A stretch of DNA of 64,000 bases from Marsupella aquatica. Lineage: Eukaryota > Marchantiophyta. The stretch lies in the NCBI GenBank assembly GCA_973895155.1, contig OZ316898.1, positions 11,346,001 to 11,410,000 of the forward strand, read 5' to 3'. Under the pieces are notes generated by a model. That model was given only the letters and a program-made list of their open reading frames with translations, was not told the DNA's origin and ran no database searches. This document shows, in pieces, positions 47,681 to 58,422 of this stretch; within the stretch, counting starts at the first letter, position 1, and each line of letters begins with the position of its first letter. The position numbers were made by a program, and so were the translations under genes.

Positions 47681-50009
47681 CCATGTTGTGATTTGCCTGG
47701 TTGCTCTGTGCTCTCCACTTCCGGCTCCACCCCAGCTTGGGACTTGCAATGTGCTGTGTTGGGACCTGTGTTGCTGTGTGCCAGAGCTCTCTGCTTATGT
47801 TTTTTCTCTATCTATCCCTCTCCATTTGCTACATGTTCTCTGATCTTCTATTCTATTGCCATTTGCTACATGTTCTTTGAGTTTGTTGAGTTTCAATTGG
47901 TTGTCCACCTTCTCGCCCTCTGTAGCCTATTGCATCACAAGTGCCTGCATTTCCTTCCTTGTCCCATGCTGGCTCCACTGCGACCTTCCATTAACTATCA
48001 GAGACCTAAGAAATTTAACTATCTTCAAGCTTTATTGTTTGTTTTGGCAAAATCTTCCCAAACCTGAACGGCTGCCTGCACTGCCCGCGAAAGCCTTTCG
48101 TCCTCCAAAACCCCATGCCTCCGTAGCTGAGCGCTCCACTGATCATGCTTCTGACGAAGTATCAAGACTTGGGCTTTGAATGACTCCACCTCAGCTTTAT
48201 CGTTTGTTTTGGCAAAATCTTCTTGATTGTAATCAGGCAGCGGAGATCGCAGACAGATCCAATTGCTAAGAAATGGTTTTTTCTCTCTCTGTTTCTTAGC
48301 TTTCTCCTATTTACCACAACTAAATCAAGTGCCTGAGTTTTGACCGAGTTGTCCTCTGTCTGTCTGCTGTTGATTTCTGATTGCTACTTGCCGTATTAGT
48401 CTACTATTGAGTGCAGTTTGTTTTGTCTGCTATGTCCAGCTCAGTTTGTTGTCTTGTTGTCGTCTGGCAATTATTGCCAATTATTCTGACTGCGTGAAAG
48501 GCTGTTCTATTTAGTGCTGCCTAATTGAACATAAAAATATGCTATTAAGTTGATTGAGTTTAGGCAAATCTGGATGCCGTACCCTTGTGTTCAAAATTCT
48601 ATATCTGGCTGTGTTTGTTGTGTTCAAAATTCTATTGGCAGTGTCTGACCTAGAAAGATAACCTGATGTATCGCGAACCTTTTGAGTGTGCTCCCAAAGT
48701 CCCTGTAGATGCCACTCCTTCTCTGTTTTAAATGAGTAAACTCCTTTCCTCCATATTGAAATGTCATCCTGGACCTAAGCTACGAGGAACTGCGAGGTGA
48801 CTCGTGACAATCTCTGTGGTGCAAGGTGAGCTTGATCTCTTATTATTACAATGTAGTCCTTATTTTTCCATTGTATGATGTTTTCCTTAGTCTGTCTGTG
48901 TTCCTCAATCAATTGGTTTCCTTACTCTTCTTTTGACATCCCTCTGTATCATAGCCCTTTTCTTTTCTCTTTTTTTTACTGAAGAGAAGTGCAGGCATGT
49001 ATGGTGAATCCTCACTGGATTCCGGCAACGACTCTGTAGAATTCTGTTGCCAAAAAGTTTCAGAGTTTTGTGTATGGTTTGCCAACTGCTGTGCCACCTC
49101 AGAGAATTCCTCAGTGGCTTTTGTACAAGCCTTGCTCTTCAACTATGGTAATTTACAGCTAACTGTCTGACGTTCACACAACATCCATACACAGCAATGA
49201 ATACAACTCCATGAATACAGCCACATGATTTCCTTTGGTCTGCAAACTAGACGAAACTAAACTAAAATCAGCTTGGTCAATTTTAAATTCTTTGTAAGGG
49301 TCTCTAACAGCAGCCCGGTAATGCCACGACTGCACGCAGATAGAGTACGGTGCAGCTTTTGAAAAAGTGGGTGGACCAGCAGTTTGAAAAAGTGGGTGGA
49401 CCGGCAGCTAGCTTGTTGAGAGTAAAGCAACTTATGGTTCTGTAACAGATGTGTGCAGCAGCTTAAGATGTAGAAGGCACGCAATAAAACTTGGTTTTTA
49501 CAGATTTAAAAAAGGGCAGGGTGAGTGAGCACTGCATGTTGAACTTACAGGTCCGAATTATCTTGATTTGATTTTGTTGCTAAAATTCGTGTCTCTTGCC
49601 TGAGTCCCAGTTTGCTGGAGTTTTGTTGCTCTCTGTGCTTTGTTGTGCACATCGTTGTGTTTGTTTGTCCATTTTAAAACCTGAGAGCCAAATGAATGCT
49701 TTGCTGAAACTCAATTGCTATTTGTTCTGTGTTGCCCTTACAGATTTTAAAAAGGCAGGGTGAGTGAGCACTGCTGTACAGCAAGCGAAGGCATACAGGT
49801 TGCAATATTTGTGATTGCTTCCAATCATAGGCCAAGGTTAGGGCTCTGCTCAGCCCTAAATGCTTTGCCATCCATAAAGCATTGGTTTATGCTGCACCCT
49901 TGTGGTTACATGTCATATTTTATGCTACACCCTCATTCCTTTGTGTCATGCTGCACCCTGTTATTCCTTCGTGTTTCACAATCTGATGTAGGTCTGAGTG
50001 TGCAGGACC
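47681..50009. other. CACTA leader/intron-like region before the PHD gene
   Basis: No convincing coding exons. A 36-bp block, CAGATTTAAAAAAGGGCAGG and following GTGAGTGAGCACTGC, occurs at about 49,499 and again at about 49,742, and GAAAAAGTGGGTGGACC is tandemly doubled near 49,360-49,400. It probably holds untranslated exons of the PHD gene. Confidence 0.4.
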
Positions 50010-50669
50010 ATGGCTCGCAATAAGCAGAAGGCCATGAATCATTGCAGAGGTGAATCCTCTCAAGCACCTCAATTGTCCTTATATTCAGACATTGAGATTA
50101 ACCAGAATAGTCCACATGTATGTGCGATTTGTGATGAGGGAGGGGATCTCATTGTTTGTGATGGGCCTTGCCACCGACATTTCCATAAGAATGTTTCCTG
50201 TCCTTTGGGTCAGCAATGGCTATGCCCAACTATATCCCTGGCTGATGGCCATGTTGGAGAATGGCTTTGTGTTGATTGCAAGAATGATGAACATTCTTGC
50301 TTTAAGTGTCATGTGTCTGGAAAAATTGGTGAAGAGGTAAGAAAATGTCCAAACCCTCTCTGTGCCCGGTTTTACTGTCGGCAGTGTTTGGTTCCTGGCA
50401 CAGCATCATGTGGACTCCATATTTGTCTTACTTGTGGACAGGGGCCCAATGATGGGGCTAATGGCTTTTTGGTTCAGTGCATGAGGTGTCCTAAGGCATG
50501 GCACAAGGACTGCTTGCTGTTTATCCAGCAGAGGGGATTTGCCCATGATCAAACAATTTGGGATCACTCAGCGCATGGGCAGCCCAAGAAGGGGATGTTT
50601 TACTGTCCTGACCATGACATTGACCCTACACTAGGCACTCTTGCTAGGAGCCACATATCTTGGATTTGA
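50010..50669 (+). CDS. EDM2-like multi-PHD finger protein carried by the CACTA element
   Basis: A 219-aa single-exon protein from the ATG at 50010 (context GACCATGG). It consists almost entirely of zinc-binding modules. Module 1 has CAICDEGGDLIVCDGPC, FH, then WLCVDC. Module 2 has SCFKC, KCPNPLCARFYCRQC and GLHICLTC. Module 3 has QCMRCPKAWHKDC and ends FYCPDHDIDPTLGTLARSHI. The order, the unusual wide His-Cys spacing in the first finger, and the closing YCxxHxIDxxLGTxxRxHI match the PHD region of plant EDM2, a nuclear regulator of heterochromatin at transposon-containing genes. The rest of EDM2 (long N-terminal region, methyltransferase-like domain) is absent. In module 2, Cys stands where PHD fingers have His. 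It lies within the CACTA element, 600 bp before tnp2 and on the same strand, so it is cargo or an element gene. Zinc ligands look complete, which suggests selection or recent capture. Confidence 0.75.
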   Translation: MARNKQKAMNHCRGESSQAPQLSLYSDIEINQNSPHVCAICDEGGDLIVCDGPCHRHFHKNVSCPLGQQWLCPTISLADGHVGEWLCVDCKNDEHSCFKCHVSGKIGEEVRKCPNPLCARFYCRQCLVPGTASCGLHICLTCGQGPNDGANGFLVQCMRCPKAWHKDCLLFIQQRGFAHDQTIWDHSAHGQPKKGMFYCPDHDIDPTLGTLARSHISWI

Positions 50670-53231
50670 TTGAGGCTGGATGGAACACAAACTTGAGATA
50701 GAGCTTTTTGATGGTTTCACGTGGACTTAAACAATTTTCAGAGTGCTAAAACATGTGGACTATTTATATGCAGTTTGATGAACTCCTCATGTATACACAC
50801 TCTACAACAATGCATGGCGGATTGAGGCAATTAATTTTGAGAAATCAACTTTATGATCTTTTCCAGGGTAGGATTCCAATTTTCAAGCATGTGCTTTGAG
50901 TGTGACTTTCCTCCATATTGATGTCTAAACTTCACTTGTAAATTTGTCACTGGTGTCACAAACGTTACTTATTCCAGACTTGTCTGCTCACATTCCTAAT
51001 AGGCAAACAAATATTGGAAATGATGAAGGCACAGAGATTTACGTTCATAGTATCATTCTGATGACACTGTATGTGATGCTCTATTTGTATGCAAGATGGA
51101 GAAGGTGCCTCACTACATTGGATTTGAGAAACTGGGCTCTGTGGGTTTGAGCAATTGGACTGTGGTTGGCATCAGTTGTACAACTGTGATGGTAGGCCCA
51201 ATTTTGTATGCATGTCACACTGATTGAGTTTGAAAATCATAGTTTGAATACAATTTCAATCAAGCTAGCATGGCACAATTGCCACAGAATACGTTAGGTG
51301 TGGGTAGAACTCCAAAGTTGCTGCTCTTCCATCCAGCTAGAGTACAACATCGTGATGATGCTTTGTGGGTTCAAGAACAGAAGGCCTGCCACAAGAGTGG
51401 GGACCATAAGATGTACTGCCCTTGTGTGAACTGCAAAGGGAATTATAGGACTAATCGGAATACTGCTAGACTGCACCTTATTAAACATGGTCGGTACCCT
51501 GCATGTCGAGTGTGGGTGGGAGAGGGACAGGACTCTTCTGATGAAGAGTGGGGTGTTGACTACATGTAACAACATGGCCCTGAGGCATTGAGGGTAGCAA
51601 ACCTTCAGCAGGCAACCTGTGCACAACAGCCAACTGTAGATGTTGAAGAACATTTATTTGTAGATGTTCCAGAGTATCCAACTGTGGATGTTCAAGAACA
51701 TCGAACTATAGATGTTGAAGAACATATCAGGGCTCTACTGGAAGAAACATTGTTGAGAACCAATGAAGAATCCCCTGAGCATGAACTAGATGATCAGGAC
51801 CGTTTTGACTTGGATTTTGTACTTGGGGATGATGAGAGTGAAGGAGGTGCCCATCCTATAAACCCCCTTGAAACCTCTGAAACTCCTGTGGAGACTGATC
51901 CTGCACAGTTATCTTTAGATGCAGCAATGCAACCTTTGTTCCTAGGCAGCAAAATAGATGTTGTGTCATTCATGTTGCTTCTGCTGAACATCTGTCATGG
52001 CCATGGATTCTCAAACAAAGGAGTGAATGCATTGTTGTCTTTGATGGGGGAGCATGGTATGCCTGCAGAGCATAATCTGCCCAAGAACTTATATGCTGCA
52101 AAGCAGCTATTGAGAAAGCTTGGCTTGGATTATGAGAGAATCCCTGTCTGTGAGAAAGGTTGCACGCTCTTTAGGGGTGAGAATGCCAAGTTAGAAAACT
52201 GTTCAGTGTGTCAGCAGCCCAAGATGAAGAGAGTGGGGAATTCATTACAGGCAAGGAAGGTGGTGCAGTATTTCCCTATAATTCCCAGGTTGAAGAGATT
52301 GTATGCCACTGCTGGTACATCTAAACTCATGACTTGGCATCATGAGAATGGAAGCACAGACAACATGGTTCGGCACGCAGCAGATTCAAAGGCTTGGAAG
52401 CATGTGGATACAAATATTGATCGGAAATTTGCAGCTGAACCAAGGAATGTGCGATTTGGGTTGGCACTTGATGCGGTGAATCCCTTTGGGAATAATTCCA
52501 CAGCTTGGTCTACCTGGCCAATACTGTTGTTGAATTACAATTTACCTCCTTGGCTTACCACCAAGAAGTTCTTTGTCATGCTAGCTATGCTGATTCCAGG
52601 ACCTGATTCAGTAACAGAGGAACAACTGGACATAATATTGGGCCCATTCTATGAGGAGCTGGAGCTGTTGTGGAAGAAAGGAGTGCCCTGCTTTGACAAA
52701 TTGCCACGCCCAGGATTGTCTCAACACTTCAACCTTAGGGCTGTGCTATTGTGGACAATCAATGATTACCCTGCATATGGTTTAATATCTGGACAACAAC
52801 ACTCTGGATACAAAGGATGTGTCATCTGTGGGCCAGAATGTGTGGCACGTGGTTCTAAGCACTTGCAGAAATTAGAGTACAGTGGCCACCGTCGATGGTT
52901 AGCAGCAAGGCATCTATTTTGTAGACCAGACAGTGCACAATACTTTGATGGTGCAATTGAGAGTCGACCTACACCGTGTAGAATGACAAGCTCTGATAGA
53001 AAGAAGTGGGGAGACGAGACAACAGAATATTTGAAGAAGGGAGGAACCAAGGTTGAGGATGAGAAATGCCCCATAAAGATGCATGGAGTGAAGAGGGCTA
53101 CTGGTCTATACAAGTTGCCCTATTGGAATGTAAGACTCCATACTACTACAATGAATTTCTGCAATCTCTTCATATGACTTTGAAATATATTCTCTTCATA
53201 TACTTCCTGTACCCCAGATTTTGTAATTGTT

Positions 53232-53345
53232 GTATTCAATGCACTAATTTCTGAATTGTGTGTCCATTGCACAAACTATTGCCCAGTGATGCCAAAAGTT
53301 GTATTCAATGCCCTAATTTCTGAATTGTGTGTCCACTGCAGAAAC
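53232..53345 (+). repeat. 69-bp tandem duplication spanning the tnp2 intron 1 acceptor
   Basis: GTATTCAATG(C)..CTAATTTCTGAATTGTGTGTCCA occurs at 53232 and 53301. The second copy ends TGCAG at the acceptor used; the first ends TGCAC and so has no AG. The following AAACTA is also duplicated. Confidence 0.8.
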
Positions 53346-54760
53346 TACTCATTAACCATTGTCTAGATCCCATGCACTGTGAGAAGAATCTTGCACACAA
53401 CATTGTGCACACTATCATTGGGACCAAGGACACTCCTTCTGTGAGAGAAGACATGAAGCTCTTACAGGTGCGCCAACACCTATGGCTTGTACCCAATCCA
53501 GCTCCCAAGCGTAACGATGACAAATTGTTGATGCCCCCAGCCCCATATTGCCTGAGCAAGAAGGAAAGAACAAGGTTCTTGGAGGTTTTATTGACCTTGA
53601 AAGGGCCCACTGGTTTTTCAAGTTCTTTGGCAAAGTGTGTTACAAAATCCAAGAAACTCTCTGGGTTGAAATCACATGATTTCCACCAACTCATGCAACA
53701 GATTCTCCCTTTGGCAACAATGGGATTACTTGATGAAGGGGTTCGCTTGGCCATAGCTGGGGTGAGCAATATCTATCGCCAGATCTGTACGAAGGTGTGG
53801 GACCCTTCAATGTATGAGAATTTGATGATGGATGTTGCATTCACTCTCTGCATTTTGGAAATCCATTTTCCACCAAGCTTCTTTGATGTCATGACCCATT
53901 TAATGATTCACCTAGTGGAGGAATTAGACTTGTGTGGCTCAGTTACAGGCAAATGGATGTACCCAATAGAGAGGAACCTGAAGGTATTGAAGGGTTATGT
54001 ACGAAACAAGGCACGTCCAGAGGCTTCTATGGCTGAAGGCTATGTATTAGATGAGTCTTTGGGATTCCTTTCTGAATACATGATTGATGCAAAGGGAGAG
54101 GGAAAACGAACCTGGGAGTTGGAGGAGGATGTTGGCGTTGCAGGCATTGTTTTGGAAGGGGCTGCAAAGGCGATAACTTTGGATTGGTCTGAAATGATGG
54201 CCATGCATCATTATATATTGGAGAATGAAGAGACAGTGGCTCCATGGTACAGGTACATAAACCCTAAATTATGTTGGCCCATTGTGTTTGTATATTCATG
54301 GTGGATCATGCACTAATGTCTTCAGTGTTGTTGTTGCCATGCAGGATATATGATGCTACCAATGAGACTGTTACCAAACGAAGAGTGGATTTCCGGAAGG
54401 AATGGATGAGGAAGCCTGCCAATCGAAGAAAACCAGTGGAATTTCCCGCTGACTGCCAAGAATTGCCACCTTTCAGGGAATGGTTTCAAACATTAGTCAA
54501 TACCCATAATTTTGAGAAAGAGTCTAAGCGGTCATTACTATCTGCATACTCCACACCACCTAGTTTGAAGGCACGACTGTATAGGGCATGCAGAGCCTAT
54601 GGGCACCATTGGAGGACTATTCCATCCTTGGGGTGTTTGAGTGATTGTGATTCTGGTGCTTTCAACACTTTTGATTCTGGGATGGCTTCTACATTCACTG
54701 AGAAGCGAGTGGACAGGTCTGGTGCAACCATAGACGAATCTGTACAGTATGTAGGGGCCT

Positions 54761-55659
54761 TGTCACGTCGTAAGCTTCGGCCTTAACTCCGACTTCAGCT
54801 TAGACGGGTACATCCCTCGTAAATCTGAGGGTTCGGGCAGGAAGGGAAGCACGTAATGCACCTTATTCTCGTAAACTAGCGCTAAGTGCGCATATTGCTA
54901 AATACGGTCACCTCCTAGGTATGGTTTGTGTTCCACCGCCAGAACGTACCTTAGTCGATAGCGGGATCGACCCCGGCTTAAGGGCTTCTAAGCCTTCATG
55001 CTGTCCGCCTTCGATCCGGATTCGATGATACAGGTCCTCAACCCGTGCTCGCAACCACTTACCCGCAGGCTACACCCTGTGCACGTCTCGGGTAGTGCGT
55101 TCGGCCTGGCGCTGCCACCCATATACGAGAAACCCACACACATATGCGCACACATGCATACAATCTCGATTTACACGAAGGAAAATGATGGGAAAGGATT
55201 TTACTACAAAGGGAATATATGCATACACTTAGTTGACACGACAGCCCTGGAATGAACAGGTTCAAGGCCGAGGGTGCACACTACAACGGAGCCTGGCTCC
55301 GCACTCGCCCGACGAGCTTAGTCCTACCCCCTCCCCTTGGTACTCTGTCATTCCCAGAGGTCGGGACTCCCCGCAAGTCCCGCGGATGTCCGACTCTAAA
55401 ACTAAAAAAACCCCCCCTGCCTCTACTGAGGGGTGCACTAAATACTAAGAGCCGAGGGACGGGGTGTCCTCTCGCCGAAGATTTGCTGACTAAGGTCCTA
55501 ACTAAGCTGACAGTCAGGCCGGAAAACGGCTGTGTCTTATTAGAAGATCCTAATCTACGCAGGCTGGACAGCAGGGCAGCGCTGCTGTACCTAAGGCAGG
55601 TGCCTGTCCCAAGAGCCTGACTAAGCCAATCCTAATCCTAATCTATTCCTACTCCGCCG
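54761..55659 (-). other. 3' region of the nested element
   Basis: Noncoding ~0.9 kb after the long ORF, ending at the left terminus. It contains CCTAATCC-type short repeats (55,620-55,650) and a run of seven C (about 55,410). There is no similarity by eye to the 5' 0.45 kb of the element, which argues against a pair of LTRs. Confidence 0.45.
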
Positions 55660-58314
55660 CTAATGCCTGGCACGCTTGCCAGAGCCGCCCGAATGGGAAC
55701 GGCCATCCCGCTGCCTTCGAAGCCTGTCATTGTCCGCTTTGAGGAGCTGGACCTGGTCCAGCAGAGATTCGTTCTCTCGCCTCGCCGCGTCCGTCTCCTC
55801 TGCTGCCTCTTGACATGCCTCCTCCAGCTGCTGGGCGTCGCTCGTCAGTTTACCCGCCAGCTGGTCCTGCTTCTCGGCCTCGGTTTGGAGCCGCGCCATC
55901 TCGGCCTGCAGCGTGGCTATCTCCGCCGTGTCCCGCTGGGCTCGCTCCTCGGCCTCCTCCAGGTCTTTCTGCCAGGTGACAGCTTGTTTCTTCAAACTGT
56001 CAATCTGGTTCCGGAGTCGTGTAATCTCAGCCTCGTTCCCAGCTTTGGCCTGTTCGGCTAGGGCGGTAAGAGCGTACGCCTTTGCTAACAACTCATCGGC
56101 GGCTGCAACCTTGGGTCGTAGTTGCAGAAGCTCAGCCTCTTGAGCCGCCACTTCATTCTTTAGGTACACGGACTCCACCCGGTACCGCTCTATCCTCTGA
56201 AGGGCCTCCGACTGGGCCCGACCTGCCTTTACGGCGGCAACCAACTCCTGATTGAAGAAACAGGCTACCTTCCGGGCCATGAACTCCCCGGTATCCCAGG
56301 CAATTTGATGAGAGAAATCTCCCAGAAGCCCGTTCAGAAACGTACCCTGTACGAAGAGTTCCGGATGGTCCAAGTTGTGCCTGTCCGGATTTGGGCACGG
56401 GCAGACGTCAACACGCGCAGGGGCCGGGGCAGTGACGTCCAGCCCTGGGGACATAACGTTGGAAGGGGCTAGAGTGTCCTCCTGCAGCGATGTCCGGTTC
56501 TCCGGAATTGCCACCGGCGGGTCCTTGGGAGACCCGGGTTCGGGTAAGACCTCTGCCGTACCAACTTCTGTACTTAGCCCGGCTAGTTGGGTCGCATCAA
56601 CGGTTGCGATGACCGACCCCTCCGGTGCCTCCTCGGTTACGATTACAGCTATTTGTGGAGGTGGGGTGGGTGAAGCTGGCGTGTCCACTGGACTTCGGGC
56701 CTCGGGTTGGGGCCGTCTCTCCAATGCCGGAAAAACCCACCTAGCTGGGACCAGCTTTGTAACGTTGATGCGGGGAAGGGTTCGTCGATCAAACCGGGTG
56801 TACCACTCAAGACTGATTTCGATGTGGCTAGCGAAATACGCCTTCCCGCCAATGTACAGTGTCTTCCTTCGCCGCTCCATCTCTTCATGGAATTTCTTAG
56901 CGAAGTACGATGCCCATTTCCTAGGTCGATAGTTCTCGACCTGGATAACCTGGGCGGCGGAGATCTCCCCCCGGGGTTCCATCATGTGGAGAGCGTACCT
57001 TTGGAACTCCAGCTGCTCAGCTATCTCGGGCATGAGGCAGGTCCTCATCATGAACCCGTTGTCTACTGCTCCTTCTGAGGGAAAACTTGAAGATTGGTAC
57101 TTGGCCCCCTTGCCCCCGGGAGCCCGTGATTCGACTCGATGGTCACCTTCGGGTAACCCAAAGATCATCTTGAGCCGTTCTTCTGTGAGGGACATATTCC
57201 TTCCCCGCAGCCGAGTCTGTTGACGTACGTCGTCATAATTCTTGATGAATTCTGTCTTGTCCTCCCCGTAGTACCTGCAAGTGTTCCAGGGGAGAGAGGT
57301 GAGGTGCTCAAATCCCTGAGTCTTCAGGTACACCGCATGCTTGGGATGGAGGATGTTGCTGTGAACGTTTTCCCCCATGCGGTGCATCGTCACCTTGGCT
57401 ACGGCTACCGTGGCCAACGGTAACCTGGATGCAGTGGCGGATTCCTTCCTCTTCCTTCCCCGTGACTGACTCGGGGAAGGTGAGACTTCCCCATCCTCCC
57501 TATCGGGCCTGGGGAGTGCCACTGCGGTTGGTAACGGGCCCGGGGCGGCCACGGTCACCATGTTGTCTGCTGGGGTCGCTCCTGGGGTCAGAGCAGGGGG
57601 TGGGGACGATATAGTGTCGGCCCCCCGAGCGCTTGTTCCTCTGGGCCGCCTGGTCAAGGGTGGGGTAGCCTCGTCGTCATCGCTAAGATCCACAGCGTTG
57701 ATGACGGAGCGTACCTGTGCTGGCTGGGTGATAGGTGGTGGGGTTTGGCTAGGCTGCGGCTGAGGCTGAAGCTGAAGCTGAGCCTAAGGTTGAGGCTGGG
57801 GTTGCATGGGCACGGGTACGGGTACGGGCCTGGCTGAGTTGGTCATGTTGGTTGATGGTCGAGTTCCCATGAAGCTCTGCAGGTGCTGGTAGAAGTTCTC
57901 CGAAGCGAGTGCGGACGCCCTTGTCGAACGGTTGGTACTGGACTCGCCGTTAATGACAGCCCGAACCTGGGCAGGGATGTGGTCGAAGTGATGTCGCTGC
58001 AGGTCGATTGTACCCGGGATATTGAAGACCTCGTCCGGAAGCCGAAGCAATGCTTCCCAGAACCCGATATATTTGTCTCCGTTGAAGAAGTACCCAGATA
58101 CCTCTGCTGGTCGGTAAAGCTCGCTCTGAGACGGGTAGTCAAAGTTAAGGACGTAGTGGTGTCGTCCTGCTAGGCGGATGGCTCTCTCGTATTTGCGTTC
58201 GATTTTATATCGGCGCGGGTTGGCATGTTTCAATGAATCGGCCAAGTGCCTTCCGGTAGATAGGAATTGCGTCCAGAATTGAATGGCCGAGCTGGAGAGG
58301 ATCGTGTGCGACAT
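55660..58314 (-). CDS. Long ORF of the nested element, broken by one amber codon
   Basis: From the ATG at 58314 to the stop at 55660 the frame is 884 codons, open except for one TAG at 57784-57786. Upstream part (176 aa): a folded-looking region with RRYKIERKYERAIRLAGRHH and a FWEALLRLPDEVFNIPGTID stretch, ending in a Pro/Gln linker. Downstream part: acidic Ser/Pro-rich linker, a globular region (HPKHAVYLKTQGFEHLTSLP, SLTEERLKMIFGLPEGDH, WYTRFDRRTLPRINVTKL), a Pro-rich spacer, then ~220 residues of Ala/Glu/Gln-rich coiled coil (about residues 460-660 of the 677) and a basic Ser/Gly tail. The overall plan recalls plant transposon-encoded ORF1/gag-like proteins of the Athila-ORF1 or plant mobile domain kind, but I cannot name the family. 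No enzymatic motif is visible. Confidence 0.65.
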
Positions 58315-58415
58315 TCAGAGGAGATAGTAGTGGCGACCTAAAGAGAACGAGAGAGCTGGGTTCGAAGCTGGCGCGCGGACTGATGGACTGGTGCACTACA
58401 AAGGGTTGGCTCCCC

Positions 58416-58422
58416 TTTTATA
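58416..58422 (-). promoter_or_regulatory. TATA box of the nested element
   Basis: TATAAAAGGGGA on the minus strand, about 100 bp before the ATG of the long ORF (58314). The position is right for a promoter just inside the element's 5' end. Confidence 0.6.

Noticed and set aside
47088-47749. Several overlapping 100-165 codon frames on both strands
   Set aside because: They come from GC-rich repeats lacking stops. They show no domain and are low-complexity.
54754-54762. 7-bp duplication GGCCTTG for the nested element
   Set aside because: Seven bases do match on both sides, but that reading gives termini TCACG...CACA with no known pattern. GGCCT with TG...CA ends is simpler. The extra TG is shared by chance between element end and host.
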